Made by a program: the position numbers and the translations under genes. The notes under the pieces were generated by a model, which had not been told where the DNA came from, ran no database searches, and was given only the letters and a program-made list of their open reading frames with translations. This document shows positions 42,069 to 50,631 of a DNA stretch of 64,000 nt, in pieces. Source of the stretch: Pseudomonadota bacterium (GTDB taxonomy: Bacteria > Pseudomonadota > Alphaproteobacteria > Rhizobiales > Devosiaceae); NCBI GenBank assembly GCA_023388175.1, contig JAEWGT010000009.1, positions 186,001 through 250,000 of the forward strand, written 5' to 3'. Each line of letters begins with the position of its first letter. Positions within the stretch are counted from its first letter, which is position 1.

Positions 42069-44144
42069 TCAGGCCGGTGAAAGTGTAATGGCTTCAAAGG
42101 CTTCCACGGGGGGCAGGGCAAACCAGACATAGCCCTGGCTATCGGCCGGACCTTCGGCACTGATCGCCTGTCCGGACACCAGCGCCTTGCCGGCCGCGCC
42201 GACGCCGCGCACGCCAAGGCGCAAGCCGTGAATGGCGGGCGCATCCTCGTAGAGATTGTTGCGCTGGCCACCGTAATTGACGAGATGAATGAGCGTCGTG
42301 CCGGTGGCGTCCTGCTTCTGTACGGTCAGTTCCAGCGAACCGCGGCCTTCGACGCGCGCCGGCAGGGGCCCGACATGGCGCAGGACCAGATCGACAAGGA
42401 AGGTGCGTGTATCGGGCAGGCTGTCGCGGTAATAGAGCGCGTCGGCATGCCAGGGTACGTAGATGGCCTTGCCCTTGCCGTGAGCGCCCACCAGCGCGCC
42501 GGGCATGGTGCTTTCAAAGTCGGGGAAGCACAATTCGGGCGGGCCGAAACGCTGCGGCGGCAGGAGGGTCAGGACGCTCTCCGCATCGGGTTTGGCGCTG
42601 GCGACGAAATAGTCCTCGTCCAGCATCAGCAGGCCAACGCCGGGCAGGGGCAGCTCGCCCTCGGCGACGCGGAAATAGGAGCCCTTCATGTTCTTGCGCT
42701 GCATCGGCAGGCCCTCGACGGGCAGCGAGCCGAGGGCGATGTTCTCACGCCTGTTGCCGCGCGCATCGTAGAAGCCGGTTTCACCGGTAACGAGCAGCAC
42801 GCCGCCTTTGGACACCCATTCGTCAATGGCCTTGGCTTCGGCGTCCGACAGGCAGGTGATATTGGGCATGACGATGGCCTCGTAGGCCGCCAGCGCCTTG
42901 ATGCCATCGGCGTCCACGATCTCGTCGGAGATGAAATCGAAGGGAATGCGGGCTTCGGCCAGCGCCCGGTAAGCGCCACGGAAAGCGTCCGCTGCAGTCT
43001 TGCGGCTGGCGGTGCGGCCGCGATACATGCCCGATTTATGCGAGGAATAGAGCGCGATGCTCGCCCCGCTGGTGAGGCCCTTGTAGCTTTCCTCATTGTC
43101 GCGGTGCCACTTGAACAGGCGCGAGGTGTCCGGGAAGGCCTTCTTGTCGTCCTGATCCATGACGCCGAGCAGGTAAAAGTCGAGCGTCGCGCCATTGGCG
43201 AGCTGCTGGGCGGCGCGCGCCAGTTGATAGGCCCCGGTTTCCGAAGTGAAGCGCCAGGCGTAATCGATGAAGTTGGCCGAGGTGGAGGACACGGTCTTGC
43301 CCCGGCCATAGGCACGGCCCCAGCGGGCCTGTTCGCCGGCCTGGTAAGCCCATTCGGGCTGCGGCCGCTCCAGCGCGCGCTGGGTTTCCATACGGATGAG
43401 ATCGCTGTCGCCGCGATGGCCGGTCATGGCGACCTGGGGCGCCACCTGCTTGATGTGCTTGTAGACCTTGGCGCGCAATTCGAGCGCCGTGCGGTCCTTG
43501 AATTCAAGATAATCGGCATAGGAGGGATCGGAAAAGTCCTCCTTCTGCGGCAGCGTCTTGCCATACATGTCGTGGAACCGGCGCTGGCAATTGGCGCAGG
43601 TGCAGATGCCGAAATAGTCGCCCGAATAGTTGAAGTTCGTATAGCCGAACATGTTGAAAAACACGCCGTCGACATCGTATTTGCCGAGCGATTCCGAGAT
43701 GATCTGCAGGGCATAGTCCTGGTACCAGTCCCCGTTCACACAGGCCTGGTAGGTGCCGTTATATTCAAGGCTTTCGCCCCTGGCATTGTGGACGAACCAG
43801 TCCGGATGCGCCTCATAGGCGATGCGGGTGGCCTTGGACATGTCGAAGCGCCCGACCAAAGCCAGACCTTCCGAATGCGCCGCCTCGATGGCGTCGCCCA
43901 GAGCATCGCCCTTCATGTAGGGGTTGAGCGCATGCAGCTCGAGCTTGGTGGGATAGAAGGCGAAAATGCCGCCGATATTGTAGAGCAGCACATCGGCGCC
44001 GAAATCCTTGACCTGCCGGGCCAGCATCTTCTGGTCCACCAGCGCATCGGGCTGGCGCAGATTGGTCTGGATCATGCGGTAGGGACGCTGCCACCAGCTC
44101 TTGGTATCGGTGCTCGCCGATCCCTGTTCGTGTTCATGCAGCAT
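42069..44144 (-). CDS. Putative glycoside hydrolase, GHL6-like with beta-galactosidase-trimerisation-like domain
   Basis: A 691-residue cytosolic protein (no signal peptide). The N-terminal ~370 residues look like a (beta/alpha)8 glycosidase of the hypothetical GHL6 group: MIQTNLRQPDALVDQKMLAR, YNIGGIFAFYPTKLELHALN, KYDVDGVFFNMFGYTNFNYS and a CTCANCQRRFHDMYG zinc-like cluster. Residues ~380-600 resemble the Rossmann-like trimerisation domain of GH42 beta-galactosidases (IVMPNITCLSDAEAKAIDEW, GGVLLVTGETGFYD). It overlaps the DppF-like ATPase gene by 11 bases, so it is built into the transport operon and probably hydrolyses the imported glycoside. The substrate is unknown. Confidence 0.75.
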   Translation of the reverse strand: MLHEHEQGSASTDTKSWWQRPYRMIQTNLRQPDALVDQKMLARQVKDFGADVLLYNIGGIFAFYPTKLELHALNPYMKGDALGDAIEAAHSEGLALVGRFDMSKATRIAYEAHPDWFVHNARGESLEYNGTYQACVNGDWYQDYALQIISESLGKYDVDGVFFNMFGYTNFNYSGDYFGICTCANCQRRFHDMYGKTLPQKEDFSDPSYADYLEFKDRTALELRAKVYKHIKQVAPQVAMTGHRGDSDLIRMETQRALERPQPEWAYQAGEQARWGRAYGRGKTVSSTSANFIDYAWRFTSETGAYQLARAAQQLANGATLDFYLLGVMDQDDKKAFPDTSRLFKWHRDNEESYKGLTSGASIALYSSHKSGMYRGRTASRKTAADAFRGAYRALAEARIPFDFISDEIVDADGIKALAAYEAIVMPNITCLSDAEAKAIDEWVSKGGVLLVTGETGFYDARGNRRENIALGSLPVEGLPMQRKNMKGSYFRVAEGELPLPGVGLLMLDEDYFVASAKPDAESVLTLLPPQRFGPPELCFPDFESTMPGALVGAHGKGKAIYVPWHADALYYRDSLPDTRTFLVDLVLRHVGPLPARVEGRGSLELTVQKQDATGTTLIHLVNYGGQRNNLYEDAPAIHGLRLGVRGVGAAGKALVSGQAISAEGPADSQGYVWFALPPVEAFEAITLSPA

Positions 44145-45171
44145 CTTTACTCACTCCCTGTAGATCAAGACTTTCGGCGTGGTGACAGGCGACCTCTGTG
44201 CCGCCAATCGCGCGCAATTGCGGATCCTCCTGGCGGCAAAGGTCGGTGGCGAAGGGGCAGCGCGGATGGAAGGCGCAGCCGGGCGGACGGTTGGCGGGGT
44301 CGGCAACCTCGCCGCGCAGGCGCATCTGCTTGCGCTCTCTGGCGCGCCGCGGATCGGGGCGTGGGACGGATGCCAGAAGCGCCGCGGTATAGGGATGGCG
44401 CGGCTTGGCAAAGAGTGGCTCGGTTTCGGCCAGTTCCACCACACGGCCGGCATACATCACCGCCACGCGATCCGAGATATATTCGACGACGCTGAGATCA
44501 TGGCTGATGAAGACATAGGTGAGATCCAGCTCTTCCTGCAGGTCCTGCATGAGGTTGAGGGTCTGGGCCTGGATCGAAACGTCGAGCGCCGAGACGCATT
44601 CATCGGCGACGACGAGCCGCGGATTGACCGCCAGTGCCCGCGCGATACCGATGCGCTGCCGCTCGCCGCCGGAAAAGGCATAGGGAAAGCGGCTCATATA
44701 TTCGGGCCGCAGCCCCACCTTGCGCAGCAGCGTGGCCACGCGGTCCTTGACCTCTTTTTCGTCGGTGACGCCAAAATTGCGCAGCGACTCGCCGATAATG
44801 TCGATCACCCTGCGACGCGCATTGAGCGAGGCAAAGGGGTCCTGGAAAATCATGCGGATATCGGAGCGGTAGGGGCGCAGCTCGGTTTCGCTCAGGTGTG
44901 CGATATCGGCGCCATCGCCCTTGCCGAAATATTCGATACTGCCATGGGTGGGCTCGAGCACGCGCACGAGGCTTTGCCCGAACGTGGTCTTGCCGCAGCC
45001 GCTTTCGCCGACAATGGAAAGCGTTTCACCGGCACGAATGTCGAGGCTGATACCATCCACCGCCTTTACGTGGCCGACGGTGCGCTTGAAGAAGCCGCGT
45101 TTGATGGGAAAATGCACCTTGACGTCGCTGGCGCGCATCAGGAGCTGGTCATGATTGGCCGGGGCGCTCAT
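44134..45171 (-). CDS. ABC transporter ATP-binding protein (DppF-like)
   Basis: A 345-residue ATPase: Walker A GESGCGKTT, Q-loop IRMIFQDPFASLNARR, signature FSGGERQRIGIARALAVNPR. The Walker B segment reads LVVADECVSALD, with Cys where Pro is nearly always found; the catalytic Asp-Glu is kept. The C-terminal oligopeptide domain has PPGCAFHPRCPFATDLCRQE, a Cys-rich motif that binds Fe-S in relatives. It overlaps the previous ATPase gene by 4 bases and the glycosidase gene by 11. Confidence 0.9.
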   Translation of the reverse strand: MSAPANHDQLLMRASDVKVHFPIKRGFFKRTVGHVKAVDGISLDIRAGETLSIVGESGCGKTTFGQSLVRVLEPTHGSIEYFGKGDGADIAHLSETELRPYRSDIRMIFQDPFASLNARRRVIDIIGESLRNFGVTDEKEVKDRVATLLRKVGLRPEYMSRFPYAFSGGERQRIGIARALAVNPRLVVADECVSALDVSIQAQTLNLMQDLQEELDLTYVFISHDLSVVEYISDRVAVMYAGRVVELAETEPLFAKPRHPYTAALLASVPRPDPRRARERKQMRLRGEVADPANRPPGCAFHPRCPFATDLCRQEDPQLRAIGGTEVACHHAESLDLQGVSKDAA

Positions 45172-46202
45172 GCGCTCACCTCCAGTTCCTTGAGTACCGC
45201 CGGGTCGCGCATATGGCAGGCCGCGATATGGCCGGGCTCGATTTCGAGCTGGCGCGGATCCTTGACATCGCAGAGGCCGGCGCGGGCTTCGGGGCAGCGG
45301 GTATTGAAGGGGCAGCCCGCGGGCCGGTTGAGCGGATGGGGCACCATGCCTTCGATGGCATGAAGCCGCTGGCCGCGCGCCCGGCGGGCGCCGAGCTTGG
45401 GAATGGAGGAGAGCAGAGCCTGGGTATAGGGGTGCTGGGGATTGTAGAAAATGTCTTCCGCGCTGCCGCGCTCGACCACCTTGCCCAGATAGACCACGGC
45501 CACACTGTCGGCGATCTCGGCCACCACGCCCAGATCATGGGTGATGAAGATCATGCCCATGCCGAATTCCTTCTGGAGCTCGGCAATCAGGTCCAGAATA
45601 TTGGCCTGCGTGGTCACATCGAGCGCCGTGGTCGGCTCGTCCGCGATCAACAGGGCCGGACGGCAGGCCAGGGCCATGGCGATCATGACGCGCTGGCGCA
45701 TGCCGCCGGAGAGCTCGAACGGGTAATTGAGCAGGCGTTGCCTGGGGTTGGGGATGCCGACCCGGTCCAGCGCCTCGACGGCGCGATCGATCGCCGCCTG
45801 CTTGCCGATGGGATGGTGGAGCAGAATTTTCTCAACCAGCTGGCTGCCCACGCTATGGACGGGCGACAGCGAATTCATCGGCTCCTGGAAGATCATGGCG
45901 ATGTCGCGGCCGCGAATGGCGCGGATCGGCTTGCCCCTGGGGTCAAGCTTGGCAATATCGACCGGCTCCTGGCCCGGGCGGCGGAAGATCATCTCGCCAT
46001 CGGTCACCCGTCCGGGCGCCGAGACGATCTGCAGCACCGAGCGGGCCATCATCGACTTGCCCGAGCCGCTCTCGCCCACGATGCACAGCGTCTTGCCGGC
46101 CTCCACTTCAAGGTCGACGCCATCGACCGCGCGGATCAGGCCTTCGCGCAGCGCGAACTGCACTTTGAGATTCTTGACGGAGAGAAGAGGTTCGGTGGTC
46201 AT
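45168..46202 (-). CDS. ABC transporter ATP-binding protein (DppD-like)
   Basis: A 344-residue ATPase starting MTTEPLLSVKNLKVQFALRE. Walker A GESGSGKSM, signature LSGGMRQRVMIAMALACRPA, Walker B LLIADEPTTALD, switch FITHDLGVVAEIADSVAV and the C-terminal RPAGCPFNTRCPEARAGLCD motif are all present. The ATG at 46202 overlaps the permease stop by 4 bases. With the DppF-like protein it forms the heterodimeric motor. Confidence 0.92.
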   Translation of the reverse strand: MTTEPLLSVKNLKVQFALREGLIRAVDGVDLEVEAGKTLCIVGESGSGKSMMARSVLQIVSAPGRVTDGEMIFRRPGQEPVDIAKLDPRGKPIRAIRGRDIAMIFQEPMNSLSPVHSVGSQLVEKILLHHPIGKQAAIDRAVEALDRVGIPNPRQRLLNYPFELSGGMRQRVMIAMALACRPALLIADEPTTALDVTTQANILDLIAELQKEFGMGMIFITHDLGVVAEIADSVAVVYLGKVVERGSAEDIFYNPQHPYTQALLSSIPKLGARRARGQRLHAIEGMVPHPLNRPAGCPFNTRCPEARAGLCDVKDPRQLEIEPGHIAACHMRDPAVLKELEVSA

Positions 46203-47329
46203 GAGTAAGGATCCGCCGCATCGCGCAGGCCATCGCCCAGGAAGTTGAGGCCAAGCACGGTAATGATGACGAGGAGGCCGGGCAGCAGCAGCCATGGGGC
46301 TTCGGCCAGCGAGCGGATATTCTGCGCTTCCTGCAGCAGCACGCCCCAGCTCACCACCGGCGGACGCAGGCCGATGCCGAGGAAGGAGAGCGAGGTTTCC
46401 GCAATGATCATCGCCGGAATGGCCAGGGTCACCGAGGCGATGATGTGGGAGACGAAGCCCGGCACCATATGGCGGCGAATAATGGTCATCTGGCTGGTGC
46501 CATCGAGACGGGCGGCGACGATGAAGGGCTCGTTGCGCCAGCTCATGAAGCGGCCGCGCACTTCGCGCGCCAGCGAGGTCCAGCCGATCAGCGAGATGAT
46601 GATGGTGATGATGAGATAGACGAGGATCGGCGACCAGGTGACCGGGATGGCCGCGGCCAACCCCATCCACAATGGAATTGTCGGCACCGACATGATGAAT
46701 TCGATGACGCGCTGGATGATATTGTCGATGGCACCGCCGAAATAGCCGGAAATGCCGCCCAGAATGACGCCAAGGACCAGGCTGATGGCGACGCCGATCA
46801 GCCCGATGGATGTCGAGATGCGGGTGCCATAGATCGTACGGCTGAGCACGTCGCGCCCGAGCCGGTCCGAGCCGAGCAGGTAAAAGGGGTCTGCCGCATT
46901 GACCGGCCCGATCAGGTGGCGGTTCATCGGGATGAGGCCCCAGAGGCGATAGGCCTCGCCCTCGACGAAGAAGCCGACCGGAATGATCACGCTCTCGTCT
47001 GAGGTGAAAACGCGACGCAGGGTGGCCGGATCGCGCTGCGAGGAAAAGCCGGTGACATGCAGGCCGAACTGGGTGTTGCCGGCCTCATCCGTGTAGAAGA
47101 GCTTCAGCGGCTGGGGCGCCAGCATTGTGTAGGCGGAATCGTAATAGTCCGGCGAGCGTGGCGCGACGAATTCGCAGAAGGCGCCGATCAGATAGATCAG
47201 CCCGATCACGTAAAGGCTGATGACGGCCAGCTTGTGCTCGGTAAATTTCTGCCACACCAGCTGCCGCTGGGTGGCCATACCGACGGCCGCCGCCTCGGGC
47301 GGACTTGTATCGTTTGCAAGCGCGGTCAT
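46199..47329 (-). CDS. ABC transporter permease (DppC-like), first large gene of the operon
   Basis: A 376-residue permease. After a cytosolic N-terminus it has TEHKLAVISLYVIGLIYLIG as first membrane segment, then a long periplasmic insert (~residues 50-160, including LHVTGFSSQRDPATLRRVFT) larger than in typical DppC. LLGSDRLGRDVLSRTIYGTR is the conserved DppC block, and MSWRNEPFIVAARLDGTSQM belongs to the coupling loop. The start at 47329 overlaps the stop of a short leader frame (ATGA) that has a much better ribosome-binding site, suggesting coupled translation. Confidence 0.85.
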   Translation of the reverse strand: MTALANDTSPPEAAAVGMATQRQLVWQKFTEHKLAVISLYVIGLIYLIGAFCEFVAPRSPDYYDSAYTMLAPQPLKLFYTDEAGNTQFGLHVTGFSSQRDPATLRRVFTSDESVIIPVGFFVEGEAYRLWGLIPMNRHLIGPVNAADPFYLLGSDRLGRDVLSRTIYGTRISTSIGLIGVAISLVLGVILGGISGYFGGAIDNIIQRVIEFIMSVPTIPLWMGLAAAIPVTWSPILVYLIITIIISLIGWTSLAREVRGRFMSWRNEPFIVAARLDGTSQMTIIRRHMVPGFVSHIIASVTLAIPAMIIAETSLSFLGIGLRPPVVSWGVLLQEAQNIRSLAEAPWLLLPGLLVIITVLGLNFLGDGLRDAADPYS

Positions 47330-47370
47330 GGCAGAAGCCCGATCGGCGCCAGAGGGGCCGGATGAGACAT
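47326..47370 (-). CDS. Possible 14-codon leader peptide coupled to the permease gene
   Basis: ATG at 47370 follows GGAGGAGGAG. The frame is MSHPAPLAPIGLLP and its TGA overlaps the permease ATG as ATGA. The permease itself has no clear Shine-Dalgarno, so ribosomes may load at the leader. The peptide is proline-rich (4 of 14), which could slow ribosomes. Confidence 0.35.
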   Translation of the reverse strand: MSHPAPLAPIGLLP

Positions 47371-47610
47371 GCTCCTCCTCCAGAATTGTGCGCGCTTTGA
47401 AATTGCGCTGTTTGCACGATGTTAGCCTAACGATTACATCATAATGCGGGTGCGTCAATGGCTAAACATCGGCAAAAATCGTGATGGTTATGCCCCTCTA
47501 TCGATCGTTCCGCGCATAAACTGCTGTTAAATATGGCTTTCAGGGTCAATTAGGTCAGTCTTGCTGATGTTGATAACAAGATAACAAAAAACTGAAATCC
47601 GCTGCGCTGA
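47371..47610. other. Divergent promoter region between ABC/GHL6 operon and LacI gene
   Basis: An AT-rich intergenic stretch with no gene. GTTAGCCTAAC (47421-47431) is an interrupted palindrome and GATAACAA occurs twice in tandem near 47573-47589. These are candidate operator sites for the LacI regulators, whose genes lie downstream. The promoter of the minus-strand operon should be here, but no clean -35/-10 was recognised. Confidence 0.4.
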
Positions 47611-47639
47611 TTGACAATCCTCCGTCATGAACATAACAA
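47611..47639 (+). promoter_or_regulatory. Putative sigma-70 promoter of the first lacI-type gene
   Basis: TTGACA (47611-47616), a 17-base spacer and TAACAA (47634-47639). The -35 is perfect and the -10 is weak. The ATG at 47694 is ~48 bases downstream of the expected start. Confidence 0.55.
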
Positions 47640-47693
47640 AATACAAAACAAACGAAAACCGGCAGCGGAGGAGTGTGCCGATCGGCACCGGCC

Positions 47694-48743
47694 ATGGCGC
47701 GCGTCACAATTCAAAATATCGCAGACCATCTGGGCATCTCGAAATTCGCGGTGTCCCGCGCGCTGACCGGCAAGTCCGGTGTCAGCGACCAGACCCGCCG
47801 CCTTGTGCGCGAGGCGGCGGACAGGCTCGGCTACGACCAGCGGCGCAAGCCGCCGGACAATGCCAGGGCCATCGAAGTCATTTTCAAGGACCGCACGACT
47901 GCCAATCGCGAGCTGTGGATCGATGTGCAGGACGGCGTCGACAGCGAGGCGCAGCGCCAGGGCTATTCAATGACGGTGCGCTGGACCAGCGACGCGTCCC
48001 TGGTGGAGCGTCTCGCCGCCGACGCGGCGGGGCTGGTGCTGATCGGGCCGCAAAGCGCGGAGATGTTCGAGGCCGTCGATTCCGGGCCATCCCCGGCCGT
48101 GGTGGTCAACCATGTCGTGCCGCCCCTTCTGGCGCTGGACCAGATCAGCGCCACCGACGTCGAAGCGGGCGTCTATGTCGCGCGCTATCTGGAAAAGCTG
48201 GGACATCGCAAACTCGTCTATGCCCATGGTCGCCTCGGTTATCCGGGGCGCATTGCGCGCATGCGCGGCTTTGCCGAAGCCATTGCGGCGATTGAAGGCA
48301 TGGAACTGCGCGAGGTCGCCTTTTCCGACGACCAGGCGGCGGACGATCTGCGCGAAGCCATTTTCGCCATGGTGCAGGACGGGTTCGAGCCGACCGCCTT
48401 CTTTTGCGGCAGTGACGGGGTGGCGGTGACGGTGCTGTCCGAGCTCATGCGCATGGGCCTGCGTATTCCCGAGGACGTATCCGTGGTCGGTCACGCCGAT
48501 TACGGCATCGCCACGCAGATTTCCCCGCAATTGACCACGGTTCACATGCCGCACCGGCAGATGGGCGTCGCCGCCGTGCGGCTGCTGCTGGGCCGCGCCA
48601 ATGACAGTGCCGAACTCGAAGGTCTGCCGCCGCAGCGCGTCAATCTCGTCCCGCATCTGGTGGAGCGGCAATCATCCGGCCCGGCACCCACAAAATCCTG
48701 GCGCGGCAGACTGCGCCATCTTGTCTCCGACCCAACGGAATAG
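47694..48743 (+). CDS. LacI family transcriptional regulator (first)
   Basis: A 349-residue regulator. The HTH is at the very N-terminus (ARVTIQNIADHLGISKFAVS, then RALTGKSGVSDQTRRLV), followed by a periplasmic-binding-like effector domain ending near VPHLVERQSS. The start at 47694 gives the usual LacI N-terminus; an in-frame GTG at 47673 touches its Shine-Dalgarno and is less likely. It is divergent from the GHL6/ABC operon and leads directly into two dehydrogenase genes. A paralogue follows at 50632 with nearly the same recognition helix. Confidence 0.88.
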   Translation: MARVTIQNIADHLGISKFAVSRALTGKSGVSDQTRRLVREAADRLGYDQRRKPPDNARAIEVIFKDRTTANRELWIDVQDGVDSEAQRQGYSMTVRWTSDASLVERLAADAAGLVLIGPQSAEMFEAVDSGPSPAVVVNHVVPPLLALDQISATDVEAGVYVARYLEKLGHRKLVYAHGRLGYPGRIARMRGFAEAIAAIEGMELREVAFSDDQAADDLREAIFAMVQDGFEPTAFFCGSDGVAVTVLSELMRMGLRIPEDVSVVGHADYGIATQISPQLTTVHMPHRQMGVAAVRLLLGRANDSAELEGLPPQRVNLVPHLVERQSSGPAPTKSWRGRLRHLVSDPTE

Positions 48744-48747
48744 TCCC

Positions 48748-49701
48748 ATGAGCCAAAGCAGGCCCGTCATTCTGGTCAGTGCCGATGTCGCCGAGGATCG
48801 GCTCGGCGAGATTGCCGGCGCCGCGCCGGGCGCCACCGTGCTGCATGGCAAGGACGCCGCCAGCTTCGACAGCCAGTTGCCGCTGGCCGATATCGTGGCT
48901 GGGGCCGTAAAGTCTGGTCATCTCCGCGCGGCGGAGAAGCTAAAATGGGTTCATAGCTGGGCGGCCGGCCCGGATCATCAGCTCTATCCCCAGTTCATCG
49001 CCCATCCCGCGCTGCTGACATCATCGGCGGGCAATGGCGCCATTCCGCTGGCCGAACATGCCATGATGCTGATGCTCATGCTGAACCGGAATGCGCTGCG
49101 CTGGATCGATAGCCAGCGCGGCGGAAAATGGGACCGCTTCACCCATGGCGAACTCAATGGACTGACACTGGGCATTATCGGTGCGGGCCATTCCGGCAAG
49201 GACCTGGCGCTCAAGGCCAAGGCTTTTCACATGCGGGTGCTTGGTGTGCGCCGCTCGGACAGGCCTGAAGCCAATTTCGACGCCTTTTATGCCCGCGAGA
49301 GCCTGCATGACATGCTGGGCGAATGCGATTTCGTGGTGGTGACAGCGCCGCTGACGCCCGAGACCCGTGGCATGATCGATGCAGCTGCGCTGGCGGCCAT
49401 GAAGCCATCGGCTTGCATCGTCTGCTTCTCGCGGGGCGGCATCATCGATGACACCGCATTGCTCGCCGCATTGACGAATGGGACGATTGCCGGAGCTGGT
49501 CTCGACGCGCATGGCGTCGAGCCGCTGCCGCCGGACAGCCCGTTCTGGAGCCTGCCCAATACGATCATCACCCCGCATAACGGGGCAACCACCGAGGCGA
49601 CGCGGGAGCGTGGCTTCCAGATTTTTCTCGAAAACCTGCGCCGCTATGTCGATGGCCGCGACGACCTCGTCAATCGCGTCGACAAACAGGCCGGATATTG
49701 A
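48748..49701 (+). CDS. D-2-hydroxyacid dehydrogenase
   Basis: A 317-residue NAD(P)-dependent enzyme with Rossmann motif LGIIGAGHSGKDLALKAKAF, catalytic Arg in VCFSRGGIIDDTALLAAL, Glu in LDAHGVEPLPPDS and His in IITPHNGATTEATRERGF. All three catalytic residues are intact. It starts 4 bases after the LacI stop. It could reduce or oxidise a sugar-derived 2-keto/2-hydroxyacid formed downstream of the GHL6-released sugar. It is only distantly like the enzyme at 13995. Confidence 0.85.
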   Translation: MSQSRPVILVSADVAEDRLGEIAGAAPGATVLHGKDAASFDSQLPLADIVAGAVKSGHLRAAEKLKWVHSWAAGPDHQLYPQFIAHPALLTSSAGNGAIPLAEHAMMLMLMLNRNALRWIDSQRGGKWDRFTHGELNGLTLGIIGAGHSGKDLALKAKAFHMRVLGVRRSDRPEANFDAFYARESLHDMLGECDFVVVTAPLTPETRGMIDAAALAAMKPSACIVCFSRGGIIDDTALLAALTNGTIAGAGLDAHGVEPLPPDSPFWSLPNTIITPHNGATTEATRERGFQIFLENLRRYVDGRDDLVNRVDKQAGY

Positions 49702-49718
49702 GCCCCAAGGAGAGTTTC

Positions 49719-50591
49719 ATGATCGGATTTATTGGCCTGGGCGTCATGGGACGCCCCATGGCGGAACATCTCATCGGTGCCGGCCACAGCGTCAACCTGC
49801 ATCGCCTCAAGCCGGTCAGCCAATATCTGGTCGATAAGGGTGGCCGCGCACAAGACAGCGCCCGCTCTGTGGCCGAGGCGTCCGATATCGTCATCCTGAT
49901 GCTGCCCGACACCCCCGATGTCGAGGATGTGCTGTTCGGCGCAGACGGCATTGCCGAGGTACTGACCGCCGGCAAGCTGGTGATCGACATGAGTTCGATT
50001 TCCCCCGTCGCCACCAAGAGTTTTGCCGAAAAGCTGGCGGCCAAAGGCGTGGGCTATCTCGATGCTCCTGTGTCCGGTGGCGAAGTCGGCGCGAAAAATG
50101 CCGCGCTGACCATTATGGTGGGCGGCTCGGATGCCGATTTCCAGCGCGCTCTGCCGCTGTTCGAGATCATGGGCAAGTCGATCACCCATATCGGTGGCGT
50201 CGGTGACGGGCAGACGGCCAAGGTGGCCAACCAGATCATTGTGGGCCTCACCATCGAAGCCGTGGCCGAGGCACTGCTTTTTGCCCGCCGCGCCGGGGCC
50301 GATGTATCCAAGGTGCGCGAAGCGCTGATGGGCGGCTTTGCCCAGTCGCGCATTCTGGAGGTCCATGGCCAGCGCATGATCGACGAAACCTTCGATCCCG
50401 GCTTCCGCATTCGCCTGCACCGCAAGGACCTTTCGCTTGCCGCCGATGCCGCCAAGGCGATGAACCTGGCTTTGCCCAATACCGCCATGACGCAGCAATT
50501 GATGAATGCGGCACTGGCCATCGGGCTTGGGGATAAGGACCACTCCGCCCTGATCGCGGCACTTGACCACCTTTCTGCGCCGGGCAAGTGA
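49719..50591 (+). CDS. NAD(P)-dependent beta-hydroxyacid dehydrogenase (HIBADH/tartronate semialdehyde reductase type)
   Basis: A 290-residue enzyme with the N-terminal MIGFIGLGVMGRPMAEHLIG, substrate loop LDAPVSGGEVGAKNAALTIM and catalytic Lys in AKVANQIIVGLTIEAVAEAL. AAGGAGA is well spaced before the ATG at 49719. Family substrates include 3-hydroxyisobutyrate, tartronate semialdehyde and related acids. It lies between the first dehydrogenase and the second LacI gene on one strand. Confidence 0.87.
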   Translation: MIGFIGLGVMGRPMAEHLIGAGHSVNLHRLKPVSQYLVDKGGRAQDSARSVAEASDIVILMLPDTPDVEDVLFGADGIAEVLTAGKLVIDMSSISPVATKSFAEKLAAKGVGYLDAPVSGGEVGAKNAALTIMVGGSDADFQRALPLFEIMGKSITHIGGVGDGQTAKVANQIIVGLTIEAVAEALLFARRAGADVSKVREALMGGFAQSRILEVHGQRMIDETFDPGFRIRLHRKDLSLAADAAKAMNLALPNTAMTQQLMNAALAIGLGDKDHSALIAALDHLSAPGK

Positions 50592-50631
50592 CCCTATAGA
50601 CTGTTTCCCCTGAGGTTTGGGGAGGCAGCGC

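Noticed and set aside
42228..44495. A 755-codon open frame antisense to the GHL6-like gene
   Set aside because: The minus-strand frame has coherent glycosidase-like motifs and operon overlaps; the plus frame has neither a ribosome-binding site nor motifs.
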